From a virus: DNA of 48,834 nt. Position numbers and translations under genes: made by a program. Positions within the stretch are counted from its first letter, which is position 1; every line of letters starts with the position of its first letter. Below the pieces are notes generated by a model that saw nothing but the letters and a program-made list of their open reading frames with translations, searched no databases and was not told the origin of the DNA. The stretch is taken from positions 1 through 48,834 of IMG/VR virus record IMGVR_UViG_3300030233_000018; one strand, written 5' to 3'. Below are positions 27,661 to 37,643 of this stretch, piece after piece.

Positions 27661-30216
27661 CTATGGCAACAAGCTGCTCATTTGTGCTTCTAGTGTTGCT
27701 ATGCGGCTTTCAAGCGAGCGAACAACTGTCTCAACATATTCATTCGCTTGCACCTGTAAGCCCCACAGCGATGAATAGGCAATGGATAGCCCGCCACTAC
27801 CATCAGGCTTCACACTGCCATTATTGCGAACCAACCCATATTGAATGGCTGTGTAATCCTCACCTTCACCGCGTGGCACCACCGCTTCGCACGCAGTAAT
27901 AAGGCTCTGCGCACTTAGACCCAATCGGGGGTTATCATCAACGACGACAACTTCACCCCCCTCCTTGTCAAGTACGGTACGGTCTTTCCATTGGTAACGA
28001 ATGCCTTCAATGCGTCGCAGAATGTTGTATGCAACCTGCGGGGGTATCGTTGTGATGTTGCGCTTTTTGCGCGTGTCGGATGACACATCCACTGCGTTTA
28101 CTGTGTACACAGTATCAATGCGTGTGCCATCTGCACCAATGTCAATTTGCCCGTTGGTGCGACCCGAGAAGAACGGGTTGTCGCTAGCGCTTCCGGGCTG
28201 GAACTCAAAGTCCGATGTCAGTGCCGTGCTGCCATCTGGCACCAACTCAACACGCCTGAACGTCGGCATACTGCTGCCTGTGTGCGCTGCGGCGGCAAGA
28301 ATAATGTCATTGCTCACGTTTGCGTAATCTGATGTGCCATCCCACGCCCGCCCGGAATTGGTGGTAATCCAGTCATCCGCTAAAAGCTGCGATTCACTAC
28401 CTGAGGACCCCCGCGCCGCGCTAAACACAAATTGTCCACGCACAAACTTTTTTGTGCCTTTGTAGACGAGGGTGTTAACGCCCGTGTTGTCATCGCGGCT
28501 TAGAAAGATGCCATCTGCGCCACTGGCGTTAATGATGACTTCCGTTGCCGTGATGGAACCAGCGCCCGTGATTGAGAGCGCGGCAGATGACGCATTGTTG
28601 AGGACTTCCAGCACGGCGTCACCGTTGTCGCCCGTGCTGCTCTCAATCTGCACAGGATTCGCGCTGTTCGTGATGTCAATATTGTTGCCGTTGTCGTAAA
28701 CCGCTTGCAGGTCTACGGTGCTGTCAATTTTATCTTCTGTCACCGCCCCGTTGTTAATCTTGGCGGTTGTGATTGCGCTGTCTGCAATGCGAGATGTGCC
28801 GAACTCCCCCGACGCAATCGCCGCCGCGTCGAGTGTGCCGCCGCCTGCACTGCTTTCGTGGTCATGTGTGGCGTTTGTAAAATCACCTATCGTTGGCGTG
28901 GTGAGTGTTTTGTTCGTGAGCGTCTGCGTTGTGCTCGTGCCAACGAGTGTTAAATCCGAATCCGGCATGGTGGCAACACGGGTGGTGCTGGTTGTGAACC
29001 CGTCCACCTCAAAGCGTAGCTGCTTTGTGTCATCCACGCTGCCTTTGACGATGGCGGTGGTGTCTGCCACGGGCAGCGCGTCACCGCCTGCGCCGACTTC
29101 TATCCATACTGCTGACGTGCTCGTGGCGTCCACGCACAGGTATACCTTATCATTTGTGGTGTCAAACCACTGTGAGCTGACACTGTACCCGTCGCCGCTG
29201 TCATCGTTGGCGGTTGGCGCGGTGGTTGCGCTGCGATTCACCTTGACTTCAACAGTGCTTCCGCCTTCGATAAGTGGGTATCCGTCGTAAGCGCTCACGT
29301 CCGCTTCAAGACCGCCGTACTCATGTGCAACTCGCTGATTGCTGTCGAGTAGTGGCGTGCGCTTCCACTCATCGTCGGTGGCATCGTCATAGTACATGAC
29401 ATCACCTTCACTGATGCCTGTGTCGAGGTCGTCGTCCACGTCGGACAACCCCGGCAGCGCGGTAGCAAACGCACTCAGGTCAACGAAGCTCAAGAACTCG
29501 CGCAGGTCGTAAACATACTCGCTGCGAATATTGGAGAGCGCTGTTTCATCAGCAGTGATGTTATATGCCCATATCGGGAAGAACCCTGCCGAAAGTGTCA
29601 CCCCCAGCGCATCATTGCGCGTGAGTGTGACCTGCAATGTTTCATCCACTTCCGTTCCAAGCACAGTTTCAAACGCCTGCGTGGATGGATTAAACCCAAT
29701 CACAATCATCGCCGCTTTATTAGCAGTCATTGTGCCGTGAACGGTGGCTAAATCTGTCGTGCCTCCGGCAAATGCGCTTTTTGTGCTGTTATAGGTATAG
29801 ACGCCTGCACTTACCCGCACGACAAACCCGCTTGACTCCGGCACGACACGCAGTAATCGAATGCGATTCGTGATGACAGGCTCCGTGACAAGCTCCGCAG
29901 GCGCATCACTCCGGCTAAAGGCTGCTAGTGCAGCGCCCACCTTGTCCAGCGCCGCGCTAAAATCAGGACGCGCAATATACTCCACGCGCTTTTTTGGGTC
30001 GTATGCCACAACCACATCAATACCTGCCTGATATTGATAGCCAATGTTGATGACTGCCTTTTCCGAAATACCGTCATTGACCCAAATCAGACCGTCCTGC
30101 TCGGAGTCGTTGACATACACGCGGGTTTCACTGGAGTTGATGCGCCCAGTGACGTAATCCTTCTCTTTGAACCGCGCCATGTTGCGCAGGCGTCGTGCAT
30201 TCCGCTCAATTGTCAT
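27661..30216 (-). CDS. Tail fibre with C-terminal peptidase S74 chaperone domain
   Basis: 851 residues. A long beta-rich shaft with repeats of TSTTQTLTNKTLTTPTIGDF type (seen also in many phage fibres). From residue 712 comes SSDTRKKRNI, the start of an intramolecular chaperone of the S74 family, with the Ser and Lys needed for self-cleavage, then YQWKDRTVLDK and a C-terminal coiled coil (VRSLESRIATLEAQM). The chaperone trimerises the fibre and is then released. Likely host-recognition protein. Confidence 0.88.
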   Translation of the reverse strand: MTIERNARRLRNMARFKEKDYVTGRINSSETRVYVNDSEQDGLIWVNDGISEKAVINIGYQYQAGIDVVVAYDPKKRVEYIARPDFSAALDKVGAALAAFSRSDAPAELVTEPVITNRIRLLRVVPESSGFVVRVSAGVYTYNSTKSAFAGGTTDLATVHGTMTANKAAMIVIGFNPSTQAFETVLGTEVDETLQVTLTRNDALGVTLSAGFFPIWAYNITADETALSNIRSEYVYDLREFLSFVDLSAFATALPGLSDVDDDLDTGISEGDVMYYDDATDDEWKRTPLLDSNQRVAHEYGGLEADVSAYDGYPLIEGGSTVEVKVNRSATTAPTANDDSGDGYSVSSQWFDTTNDKVYLCVDATSTSAVWIEVGAGGDALPVADTTAIVKGSVDDTKQLRFEVDGFTTSTTRVATMPDSDLTLVGTSTTQTLTNKTLTTPTIGDFTNATHDHESSAGGGTLDAAAIASGEFGTSRIADSAITTAKINNGAVTEDKIDSTVDLQAVYDNGNNIDITNSANPVQIESSTGDNGDAVLEVLNNASSAALSITGAGSITATEVIINASGADGIFLSRDDNTGVNTLVYKGTKKFVRGQFVFSAARGSSGSESQLLADDWITTNSGRAWDGTSDYANVSNDIILAAAAHTGSSMPTFRRVELVPDGSTALTSDFEFQPGSASDNPFFSGRTNGQIDIGADGTRIDTVYTVNAVDVSSDTRKKRNITTIPPQVAYNILRRIEGIRYQWKDRTVLDKEGGEVVVVDDNPRLGLSAQSLITACEAVVPRGEGEDYTAIQYGLVRNNGSVKPDGSGGLSIAYSSLWGLQVQANEYVETVVRSLESRIATLEAQMSSLLP

Positions 30217-33200
30217 CAGTCGCCGCCTCCGATAATGCCTTGCAGGTCGCCAAACCCAACCTGCACACTGAAATCACCAGTCTTTTCTGTCATTTGCCTA
30301 CCCGCCAGCATATTGTTAAACGACTCCACAAACACCCGCCCCCTGGTTGTAAAGGCATACACGGTTTCACCGTCGGTGTAGCAGCGGTTGAACCGGACGG
30401 CATCGGGATTCGGTGATTCCACCCATGTCAACCCTTCGTCCTCGCTAACGAACATGCGGCGGTTGGCAATGAAACTAGATGTAGCAGCAGCAGCAGCCAT
30501 TGCAATACGACTGCGGTTGTTGGGCGCAGCGTAAAACGAATTGTTGGTGAATGGTACATACGTGTTTGTGCCGTCGGTTAATCCTGATACGTAGTTCGTG
30601 GAGCCTGTATCACTCCGGTAAACCGCTTGCCCGGGCGTCAGGTTGTCGGCAACGGCATACCAATACACCTCACCGTCTGCGTCATACAGACTGTGAATCA
30701 TCGGCGCTTCATCGCTGCCAATACTACCCAAGCTGCTCCACGTCGCGCCCGTGTCGGTGCTGCGGTAGAGGTCAATATTCGGCAGCCCGCTCACATTGGT
30801 CGCACCTGTGAGGTATTGAATTGCCGCATTCTTGGGTGAAATCTCCAACCCCGGCAGCAGTCCGCCACCGGATGTGTTGGCACCGGATGTGACCTGCTGA
30901 ATGGTGCTCCATGTGGAGCCGCCATCGGTACTTGTGGACGTCCACACGCCTTTACGTGTGGGGGCATTATTGTAGTTGAGTGCAACGGTGACGGTCTGTG
31001 TATCCGCAATATTGGCGCGTATGTTAGGTCGCCCTCCTCCCACGCCGTAGCTAAATTGCAGTGTCGCTGTCGGTGTGCCGAAGATGTCCGACACGTAATA
31101 GACACCCGAGGCGGTTGCAATCCACCCCGCGTCTAGCGCCGTGCCATCCAGAGCAAATGAAGAAACATTACCAACTAACCCACTAATGTTTGTTGGCGTC
31201 CACGTCGGTGACGTGTCTCTAAAGTTCCTCGTGACATACACGACGCTCGTTTCAGCAAAAATTGCCATGGTGCCATTGTAGCGCGTGACAAAAAGCTGGT
31301 CCGATGGCGCGAATACCACAGGCTCAAACGGTTGCAGGTCTAACGACGTTGGTGTAAACGGCGGGATGCCTAATTCTTCCTGTGTGACGCGTGTGACTGT
31401 CGTGCCGGAGCTTGTTTTGGTTTCGTGGTCCAGCGTGAGCGTAATATCCTTTGTGCCCAGGTCAAGGTCATAGACAATATTGACACTCTGAATGGTCCAG
31501 CGGTCATCTGTCGTAAACTCTTGACCGCGAGCGCCATCACTGAGTGTAATCGTCACGTATTCGCGATACGCGGGATCAAACACGTCATACCCGTCCGGCA
31601 GCGTCATCTGCACACCACGCGGAACAATGTACGTAGCATCATCGCTGTTGCGATACAAGCTATTGACCTTCGCAAAGTGATAGCCTGTACGATTGTTCAG
31701 GTCCGTTTGCGAGTTGGACTCAAGGCACACCTGACGTGCTAGCGTTTCCCGCTGTGCCCCCGAAGCGGGTGCAGGTCCGGGTCCATCACTGAATAACCCG
31801 AATACCCCACTCGCCGCCTCAGCAGCGCTCACTCCCTCACCGCGCACTGCCTTGACTGCACGATAATGCTGGCGGGGGATGGATATATTGATGATGTCAT
31901 ACGTTGTGAAGTTGTATGTTGTCGTGCGTGCGTTTCTGTCCGAATCGCTTAAATAATCTGCATCGCGCACGGCGTAAATCCTACCGAGACGGTCGCATTC
32001 AATCGTCATATTGAGACTGTTGGCAATATCGCGCAACTGCCCTGCAATACTGGAATCATCCTGCACGGTGAGCCGTGTCTGCGCAAACTCACGGGCATCA
32101 AGGTAAAGCACATCGTGCGCCAAGGATGCACCATAGCGCCATAAGTACCAGAACATGACTGCAACGGTTAGCGCTTTCGCCTCCTGCCATGTGCTCGGCG
32201 AACTTTCCCGCACAAGGATTTGTGGTAGTGCGCCCGTTTTTTCGAGGATGCGCAGTGGCGACACGGCAATAAAGCGCACCTCGTTGGTTTCAGCGTCATA
32301 TTCGAGTGTTTCACTGTCCAGATAGCCGACGAATTTCATGTGACTCCGGTCATCCGTCGGCGCGTTGGAACCAAACGATTCTATGGTGCCGTTGTAATTC
32401 TCGCGCTCAAAATAGTAAATTGGTGCGCCATCCGGCAGCGTGGCGATGTCGCTTGCGGTTGTGTCCGGTATACGGAACTCACATGACCACCCCGCCGCCG
32501 CATTGCCTGTTAGGCTCTCCACAATGACAGGCAATGGTGCATCGCTGCTGTCGTGGACGCGCACGTAAATAGGAATGGTGCTCGTTTCACTGTTGCTGCT
32601 GTCAGTGACAGTCAGTAAGACGTGGCGTTCTCCGGCGGGAAATGTTGCGGTTATGCTGCTGCTGTTCGATGTACCCACGGTTATCGTGCCATCGCCAACA
32701 TCCCACGAATACGTGACCGTGCCGACGCTATCGGGGTCAACCGTGTAGCTGTCGGTGCCATCGAACGTGACGGTTGCAAAGGTTTCGCCCGTGTCCACAA
32801 ACCCCACCCATGGACCGCCGCCGATGGCTACGGGAGCATAGTTGTCGGTCTGGTCTGTGTATGCCTCGCGACTGTCTTTGTTGAAGTTCCCGTCATTGCT
32901 AACCAGCGTGTCCCAAATGCGGTACTCATCAACCACGTCGAATCGGTCATTGTTGGCAACGCGCAGATTCCCGAGTGATGATTCATTGATCTGGATTGTG
33001 GTGGCGTCTGCCCCACCTACTGCCACCCGTGCCACGCCCTTCAATCGCGTTGAGTTGCCATCGAAGAACCGAATGGTCATCCCCTCACGCACATCTGAAA
33101 ATGCACCCACGCCGCCATCGGGGTCATCGTAGGTCAACTCTTGGACCGGATACCCAATGGTGCCTTGATTCACGGCGCGCGCAAAGACCACCGTTTGCTT

Positions 33201-33275
33201 TGCGCTGGACAGGTATCCGGTGTAGGTGTAGTTTCCGGCGCGAAACGTGGTCGCGTTAGCGGAAATGCTAGGCAT
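30216..33275 (-). CDS. Tail tip/hub protein with PKD and Asp-box (BNR) domains
   Basis: 1019 residues. Residues 147-240 are a PKD-like beta sandwich (VTYSWDVGDGTITVG core). Residues 280-620 resemble a siphophage tail hub (LRDIANSLNMTIECDRLGRI). Residues 660-990 contain three Asp-boxes SxDxGxTW (STDGGSTW 782-789, STDTGATW 839-846, SEDEGLTW 944-951), the mark of beta propellers of the sialidase/BNR type. The propeller probably binds or cuts surface glycan. It starts inside the upstream gene (8-bp overlap). Confidence 0.72.
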   Translation of the reverse strand: MPSISANATTFRAGNYTYTGYLSSAKQTVVFARAVNQGTIGYPVQELTYDDPDGGVGAFSDVREGMTIRFFDGNSTRLKGVARVAVGGADATTIQINESSLGNLRVANNDRFDVVDEYRIWDTLVSNDGNFNKDSREAYTDQTDNYAPVAIGGGPWVGFVDTGETFATVTFDGTDSYTVDPDSVGTVTYSWDVGDGTITVGTSNSSSITATFPAGERHVLLTVTDSSNSETSTIPIYVRVHDSSDAPLPVIVESLTGNAAAGWSCEFRIPDTTASDIATLPDGAPIYYFERENYNGTIESFGSNAPTDDRSHMKFVGYLDSETLEYDAETNEVRFIAVSPLRILEKTGALPQILVRESSPSTWQEAKALTVAVMFWYLWRYGASLAHDVLYLDAREFAQTRLTVQDDSSIAGQLRDIANSLNMTIECDRLGRIYAVRDADYLSDSDRNARTTTYNFTTYDIINISIPRQHYRAVKAVRGEGVSAAEAASGVFGLFSDGPGPAPASGAQRETLARQVCLESNSQTDLNNRTGYHFAKVNSLYRNSDDATYIVPRGVQMTLPDGYDVFDPAYREYVTITLSDGARGQEFTTDDRWTIQSVNIVYDLDLGTKDITLTLDHETKTSSGTTVTRVTQEELGIPPFTPTSLDLQPFEPVVFAPSDQLFVTRYNGTMAIFAETSVVYVTRNFRDTSPTWTPTNISGLVGNVSSFALDGTALDAGWIATASGVYYVSDIFGTPTATLQFSYGVGGGRPNIRANIADTQTVTVALNYNNAPTRKGVWTSTSTDGGSTWSTIQQVTSGANTSGGGLLPGLEISPKNAAIQYLTGATNVSGLPNIDLYRSTDTGATWSSLGSIGSDEAPMIHSLYDADGEVYWYAVADNLTPGQAVYRSDTGSTNYVSGLTDGTNTYVPFTNNSFYAAPNNRSRIAMAAAAATSSFIANRRMFVSEDEGLTWVESPNPDAVRFNRCYTDGETVYAFTTRGRVFVESFNNMLAGRQMTEKTGDFSVQVGFGDLQGIIGGGD

Positions 33276-33522
33276 TATGGCTCACTACTTCGTCTATCTT
33301 GAATGCATATACTTGACCGAAGACGCATTTGCTGGTTTCGATTATCACACTGTCCCCCATAGCGGTTGGTGGATCAATGGAAATATCGTTCGCGTAATCC
33401 GCCTCAAGTGTTTTTTGCACAGCCTCTATCGCTTTTGAGGTAGAGGAAAACACACCAACAAAAACTTCCTGATACCCCGTTCGATCTTCACGAATTTCCG
33501 CGTAATAAACTTCACCTGTCAT
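33268..33522 (-). CDS. Small tail-region protein
   Basis: 84 residues (EVYYAEIREDRTGYQEVFVG at the start). Unrecognised family. It is coupled by overlaps to the genes on both sides and lies between the distal tail and hub genes. Confidence 0.65.
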   Translation of the reverse strand: MTGEVYYAEIREDRTGYQEVFVGVFSSTSKAIEAVQKTLEADYANDISIDPPTAMGDSVIIETSKCVFGQVYAFKIDEVVSHNA

Positions 33523-34205
33523 GCTGTCACACTACTCCATGAATCCACGCCATCGCTTACAATGTCGAACCGCGCATTGAGTGCGGTCAAGTCTTGCGTT
33601 GTTTGCCCATCAATCGTCTCGCTGCTGTCGCCATCAATCGTGAGCGTGTTTGACGCACTCGTTTTCTGGAAGCTGTACACCGTATTCGCAGTCACAGACG
33701 CCGCTGCGGGTAATGTCAGTGTGACCGTACCGCTGCTGGTGTCCGCATACGTCAGACGGTCACTTGTGGTGATTGTTTCGCTGGCGGTTACGGTTTGGCT
33801 TTGCAGCGTCCAGCCGAACGCGGGAAAGCTGATCTCTTGCCAGTACGTCGAATTCACGTTTTGCATGGTCTGTGCGGGGTAGGCGCGGTCAAGCTCCACG
33901 AGAAACGCGGAATAGGCGTTCGTTTCGTCAATCGCACTGATATACACTTGCGTGCTAGCCGTAATGAAATCACCAAATACACCGTATACAAATGCATTGA
34001 ACAGCGTTTTCTCCATGTAGGAGAACGCAAGCGGCAAGCTCACCTTCCCATTGCGCACCGCTGCACCACTGGACAACCGCCGTAACGTTGGAGCCATCAG
34101 CGGGATGGTGTTCTCCTGCAAGCTGTTTGGGATAATGCTGTATGTGCTTTCGATGTTGACCATGTTTGCCAATGTGGTCCCGATGGCGTAGTACGTCTGC
34201 GGCAT
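33519..34205 (-). CDS. Distal tail-type protein with C-terminal beta domain
   Basis: 228 residues. The position just after the tape measure is that of distal tail or tail-tip proteins. The C-terminal 85 residues (SSGTVTLTLPAAASVTANTV, LTIDGDSSETIDG) are a beta domain of the type seen in phage head and tail decoration proteins, similar in style to the products at 42365-42751 and 42761-43123. N-terminus not recognised. Confidence 0.6.
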   Translation of the reverse strand: MPQTYYAIGTTLANMVNIESTYSIIPNSLQENTIPLMAPTLRRLSSGAAVRNGKVSLPLAFSYMEKTLFNAFVYGVFGDFITASTQVYISAIDETNAYSAFLVELDRAYPAQTMQNVNSTYWQEISFPAFGWTLQSQTVTASETITTSDRLTYADTSSGTVTLTLPAAASVTANTVYSFQKTSASNTLTIDGDSSETIDGQTTQDLTALNARFDIVSDGVDSWSSVTA

Positions 34206-36706
34206 TAGTCCTCTATCCCTGCCATGTCTAACGTTTCTTCTATGCGCCTATCCACAACCCGCATGGTTTCGCGCTTAATCTGCGAACGGCTCATACCCGC
34301 GCCGTTAATCGTAATTCCGCCCATGTTGATGTTCGGTGCACCGCCGCCACCTGCGCCCATCGCCTGCAACTGACGTGGGCGCAAAACCGCCTCCCCTGCC
34401 GCCACACGCAGCAGTCCGGGGCGCTCCACGATTGCGCCGCTGTCAGCGCTGAGAATGCCCGACAGGAGATTGCGCCCACCGCTGAGGGTGCGCGTTAGGA
34501 GGCTGCCGCCGCTGCTGCCGGAGGAGCTTGATGTGCGCGGGCGTGTGATGCGTGCCGATGTGTTACTTGATGACGTGCTGCCGAAAATGGAGGAGCGTTG
34601 CTGCCCTGCGGCACGTAGCGAGTTTGCAGCGCTTATCATGTTCTGCGCAAACTGCTGCGCGGCGCTGTCCAGTGTTTGCAGGGCGTTCAACTCCGCTTGA
34701 ATCTGCCGCTGTTTAATGCTGATTTCCTGCTGCGCTTTTTGCTGTTCAAGCTGGATTTGCGCCTGTGCACTGCGCTGCGCATCCTGTATTTGCTGCTGGT
34801 ACTGAAGGTTAATCTCAGCGCGTTGCCGTTGTAAATCACGCTGAATATCGGCGGTTTGTTCTGCATACTGGCGGTTAATCTCAGCGCGTCGCGTATCACC
34901 TTCCTCTTGCAAGTCAGCGAGTTCGTTGTCGCGCCGCTCGCGTGCTTCGAAGGCAGCAACCGCATTGCGGTCTCCGGCGGCTTGTGCTAGCGAACGTGTT
35001 GCCTCGCGCTCAATGCGCTGCCTGCGCCGTGCGAGGTCTTCCTCAAGTTCGATAATCGCGGTGTTTGCGTCACGCTGTGCTTCGGCGCGGGCTTCGCTTG
35101 CCTCACGTTCGGCGTCTGCAAGCCCCGTATCACGGTCTTGTTCAGCACTGCGAAGTGTTTCCTGTAATCGGGATTGAATCTGTTCTACCCGCTGCGCCGA
35201 ACGCTCGCGAATCTGCACAATCTCATCTTCGGCTTTGATTACCGCGTTGGCAGCGGTTTCGGCGAGGCGCTGTTGTTCGCTGGCACGGCGCTCAAGACTA
35301 CGCTGTATTTCCTCGCTAGCCTGTTCGATTTTGTCGCGCCCGGCAGCGATGGCGTTAGCAAGGAGTCCTGCGGCGGCGGCTTCCCGTTCACGCTGCTGCA
35401 CAAGGGGCATAACTTCTTCAATAAGCCGCGCTTCGGTTTCACGCAAGCGGTTAAACTCATCCACCGCGTTAGCAGTCGCTTCTGCCACCGCGGGAATGGC
35501 TTGATCTTCTTTAAGTAGAGCATCCAGACGTTCGGCGGCAGCGCGTTTCTGGATGTCTATTTCTTCCAGACGGACGTCTAATTGCTCTTGGCTAAATTGA
35601 CGGGAGGCACGGCGTATTTCATCGTTAATTGACACTTCCTCATTAATGCCGTCAATGCGCGTTTGTGCCGCCTCATTGAGTGCCGTTAACGCATCTGCTG
35701 CCGCTTGCGTGCTATCTGCGGCGTCATTGGCGGCAAATGATTCGTTTTCGAGGTCAGCCGTTAAGCTTGCAATCTGCTGCTGTAAACTCCCTTGCTGTTT
35801 GCGAAACTCTGCGGTTTTGGTCGCACTTGCGCCGAACGTGGCTGCCGTAGCAGCGATACTGCGCTGCAAGGCGTTACCGGATTGCGTCGCATTGACAGCG
35901 GCGGATTGTGTTTCAAACAGCGTTTGATTAACGGCATCCAATTCATTTTGTAGCGCTTCCAGCTTGGCGGCGGCTTCTTCTGTGGACAGCGTTTGACGGT
36001 CGAGGTTGCGCTGTAATTGATTATCAATCGTTTGCGCGAGTGCCTTGTTTACGTCATTAATCTGCTTGCCAGCGATGATTGCGGCAGTACCGATACCCGC
36101 AATGGCTATCGCCAGTGGTCCTAATGCCGCAACAGCAGCAGGCGCAGCGGCGGCAAGTTGCACAACACCTTCCGTGACTGCCGCAATTTCTCCAGCGGCG
36201 CGAACTACCCCACCACCTGCCTCAAATCCAGCGGCTTGTAATCCACCGCCGAGGGTTTGCGCGGCGGTGTCTACATCCCCAACCGCCCCGACACGGCGGC
36301 GAGCACTCGTGTTAAATCCCTCAGCGTCAAATCCACTGCGGGAGGCATCCGACGCTTTTTGAATTGACGCGCTGAGTGTGTCATAGGCGCTCGTAACCCG
36401 ACGCACCTCTGATTCACTCGCGCCAACATCCCGCAAAGCGCGTTCAAGAATATCCGTTTGCGCCCCCGCATTTGCCGCTTGTCGTGCGAGGTCAGACAAG
36501 GCGCTCTGTCGGGCAACCTTGGCGAGCGCCTTTTCAACATCATTAACCGCCTTCGCCTCGGCATCGGTTGCGCGGTTGGCGCGTTTAACAGCCCCTTCTA
36601 GCGATTGATATTCTTTTTTGAGGTTACGAATGGTTTTTGCGCCATCTCCCTCGGTGCGAAACGCCACGCCAAGTTCAATGATGTCGCTGTTGTTCGGGCT
36701 AACCAT
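34205..36706 (-). CDS. Tail tape measure protein
   Basis: 833 residues, the largest helical protein in the tail block. A short hydrophobic stretch (AAVAALGPLAIAIAGIGTAA, about 190-215) is flanked by long coiled coils rich in Ala, Gln, Arg and Glu; the C-terminus is Gly/Ser-rich. It sits directly after the frameshifted chaperones. By the usual rule of about 0.15 nm per residue the tail would be near 125 nm. ATG overlaps nothing upstream but is only 1 nt from the chaperone stop. Confidence 0.9.
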   Translation of the reverse strand: MVSPNNSDIIELGVAFRTEGDGAKTIRNLKKEYQSLEGAVKRANRATDAEAKAVNDVEKALAKVARQSALSDLARQAANAGAQTDILERALRDVGASESEVRRVTSAYDTLSASIQKASDASRSGFDAEGFNTSARRRVGAVGDVDTAAQTLGGGLQAAGFEAGGGVVRAAGEIAAVTEGVVQLAAAAPAAVAALGPLAIAIAGIGTAAIIAGKQINDVNKALAQTIDNQLQRNLDRQTLSTEEAAAKLEALQNELDAVNQTLFETQSAAVNATQSGNALQRSIAATAATFGASATKTAEFRKQQGSLQQQIASLTADLENESFAANDAADSTQAAADALTALNEAAQTRIDGINEEVSINDEIRRASRQFSQEQLDVRLEEIDIQKRAAAERLDALLKEDQAIPAVAEATANAVDEFNRLRETEARLIEEVMPLVQQREREAAAAGLLANAIAAGRDKIEQASEEIQRSLERRASEQQRLAETAANAVIKAEDEIVQIRERSAQRVEQIQSRLQETLRSAEQDRDTGLADAEREASEARAEAQRDANTAIIELEEDLARRRQRIEREATRSLAQAAGDRNAVAAFEARERRDNELADLQEEGDTRRAEINRQYAEQTADIQRDLQRQRAEINLQYQQQIQDAQRSAQAQIQLEQQKAQQEISIKQRQIQAELNALQTLDSAAQQFAQNMISAANSLRAAGQQRSSIFGSTSSSNTSARITRPRTSSSSGSSGGSLLTRTLSGGRNLLSGILSADSGAIVERPGLLRVAAGEAVLRPRQLQAMGAGGGGAPNINMGGITINGAGMSRSQIKRETMRVVDRRIEETLDMAGIED

Positions 36707-36707
36707 G

Positions 36708-37438
36708 TTATCCTAACATCGCATTGCGTTTATCTTCGTCGGCAAAAAACCGCATTTGCTGCTTGTACGCACTCACATCACGGAGCCATGCCCAATCCAC
36801 CTCGTCATGTGAGTTGGCATCATACTTGCGCGGGTTCAATGGCATTTGTCCTGTGTGCGCCTTTACAATAAGACCGCGTTCAATGTCATCACGGGAATAG
36901 GTAAAGGCATGGTATTCGATTTGCATTTCGGCGGTGTCATGCTTAGCGCGGAACTCGGCGCGTTTTTCCGCTTTGATGAGCGGCTTATAGTACTCCCGTG
37001 CGGCTATGAAGTACTGCTGCCTTCTTTTGGGTCGGTTTCGCCCGTGTCCTGCTCATCTTCACTTGCCGTACCGCCCCGCGTGGCGTCATAGGCGTTAATC
37101 CATTCCACCAGCGCGTTCGCACTCAGGGCAGCGCACGCAAATTGCCAGTTCTCACTTGCATTCCGTGTGCGGTTGCACCAGAACAGCTGAAACGTGCGAG
37201 CATCTTCGTTGAGCGTGTCGGCAAATTCCACATCAATCGTACACGCAGCGCACCGCGAGTAGTCCATGATGTTCGTGCTCCCCCAGTAGCGCCCGTCGCG
37301 CACCTCAACAAAATCCGCATTAGACAACTGCCGGAGCGTTTCGTTATACGCCAACGGGATATACGGCAGCATGTAGAACGTCACTTGACCGTCAAATGCT
37401 GTGTGTGTCGTCGCTATCGTCTTCAATGCTGGATTCAA
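36708..37438 (-). CDS. Tail assembly chaperone GT fusion, made by -1 frameshift
   Basis: Reading from 37438 to the slippery heptamer CCCAAAA (37031-37025), slipping back one base and continuing to 36708 gives one 243-residue protein. The shifted frame is open from the slip site, starting RRQQYFIAAREYYKPLIKAE, and runs into the 72-residue frame that ends ...ADEDKRNAMLG. This is the classic gpG/gpGT arrangement used by siphophages and myophages to chaperone the tape measure. Confidence 0.85.
37004..37438 (-). CDS. Tail assembly chaperone G (unshifted product)
   Basis: 144 residues if started at TTG 37438, chosen because GAGGAG lies 7 nt upstream; TTG 37459, GTG 37384 and ATG 37372 are alternatives. 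It overlaps the preceding gene. Ends ...ETDPKEGSSTS. The acidic C-terminus and position between major tail protein and tape measure identify it as the G chaperone. The slippery codons encode the Pro-Lys near the end. Confidence 0.8.
   Translation of the reverse strand: MNPALKTIATTHTAFDGQVTFYMLPYIPLAYNETLRQLSNADFVEVRDGRYWGSTNIMDYSRCAACTIDVEFADTLNEDARTFQLFWCNRTRNASENWQFACAALSANALVEWINAYDATRGGTASEDEQDTGETDPKEGSSTS
37025..37031 (-). promoter_or_regulatory. Programmed -1 frameshift site CCCAAAA
   Basis: Minus strand, in the G frame as GAC CCA AAA GAA, fits X XXY YYZ with X=C, Y=A, Z=A. The zero frame stops 21 nt beyond the heptamer, whereas the -1 frame stays open for 105 residues. Confidence 0.85.
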
Positions 37439-37643
37439 TGTCCGGCTCCTCGTCTTCAATCTGGCTGTCTATCCATGCGCGAATCTCGTGCACGGCGTGC
37501 GCCACGTCGTTACGGTTGGCAAACGACGGGATGGCAACGTGATACCCGTCACCGATGTGAAACAAAGAAGCCGCATGAGTATAGCGGCTTCCGAATACGT
37601 CTAACTCAGGACGCCCCGCGCCCTGCTTAATTCGGCGGTCCAT
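37392..37643 (-). CDS. Small acidic tail-region protein
   Basis: 83 residues; C-terminal half very acidic (IDSQIEDEEPDIESSIEDDS). It begins on the stop of the major tail protein gene (TAATGG). No family recognised. It overlaps the chaperone gene. Confidence 0.65.
   Translation of the reverse strand: MDRRIKQGAGRPELDVFGSRYTHAASLFHIGDGYHVAIPSFANRNDVAHAVHEIRAWIDSQIEDEEPDIESSIEDDSDDTHSI

Noticed and set aside
28718-29290. 190-codon frame opposite the tail fibre gene
   Set aside because: Antisense shadow of a repetitive Ser/Thr/Val-rich coding sequence, with no ribosome site.
36045-36362. Antisense frame inside the tape measure gene
   Set aside because: Ala-rich mirror of the coiled-coil gene; no independent support.
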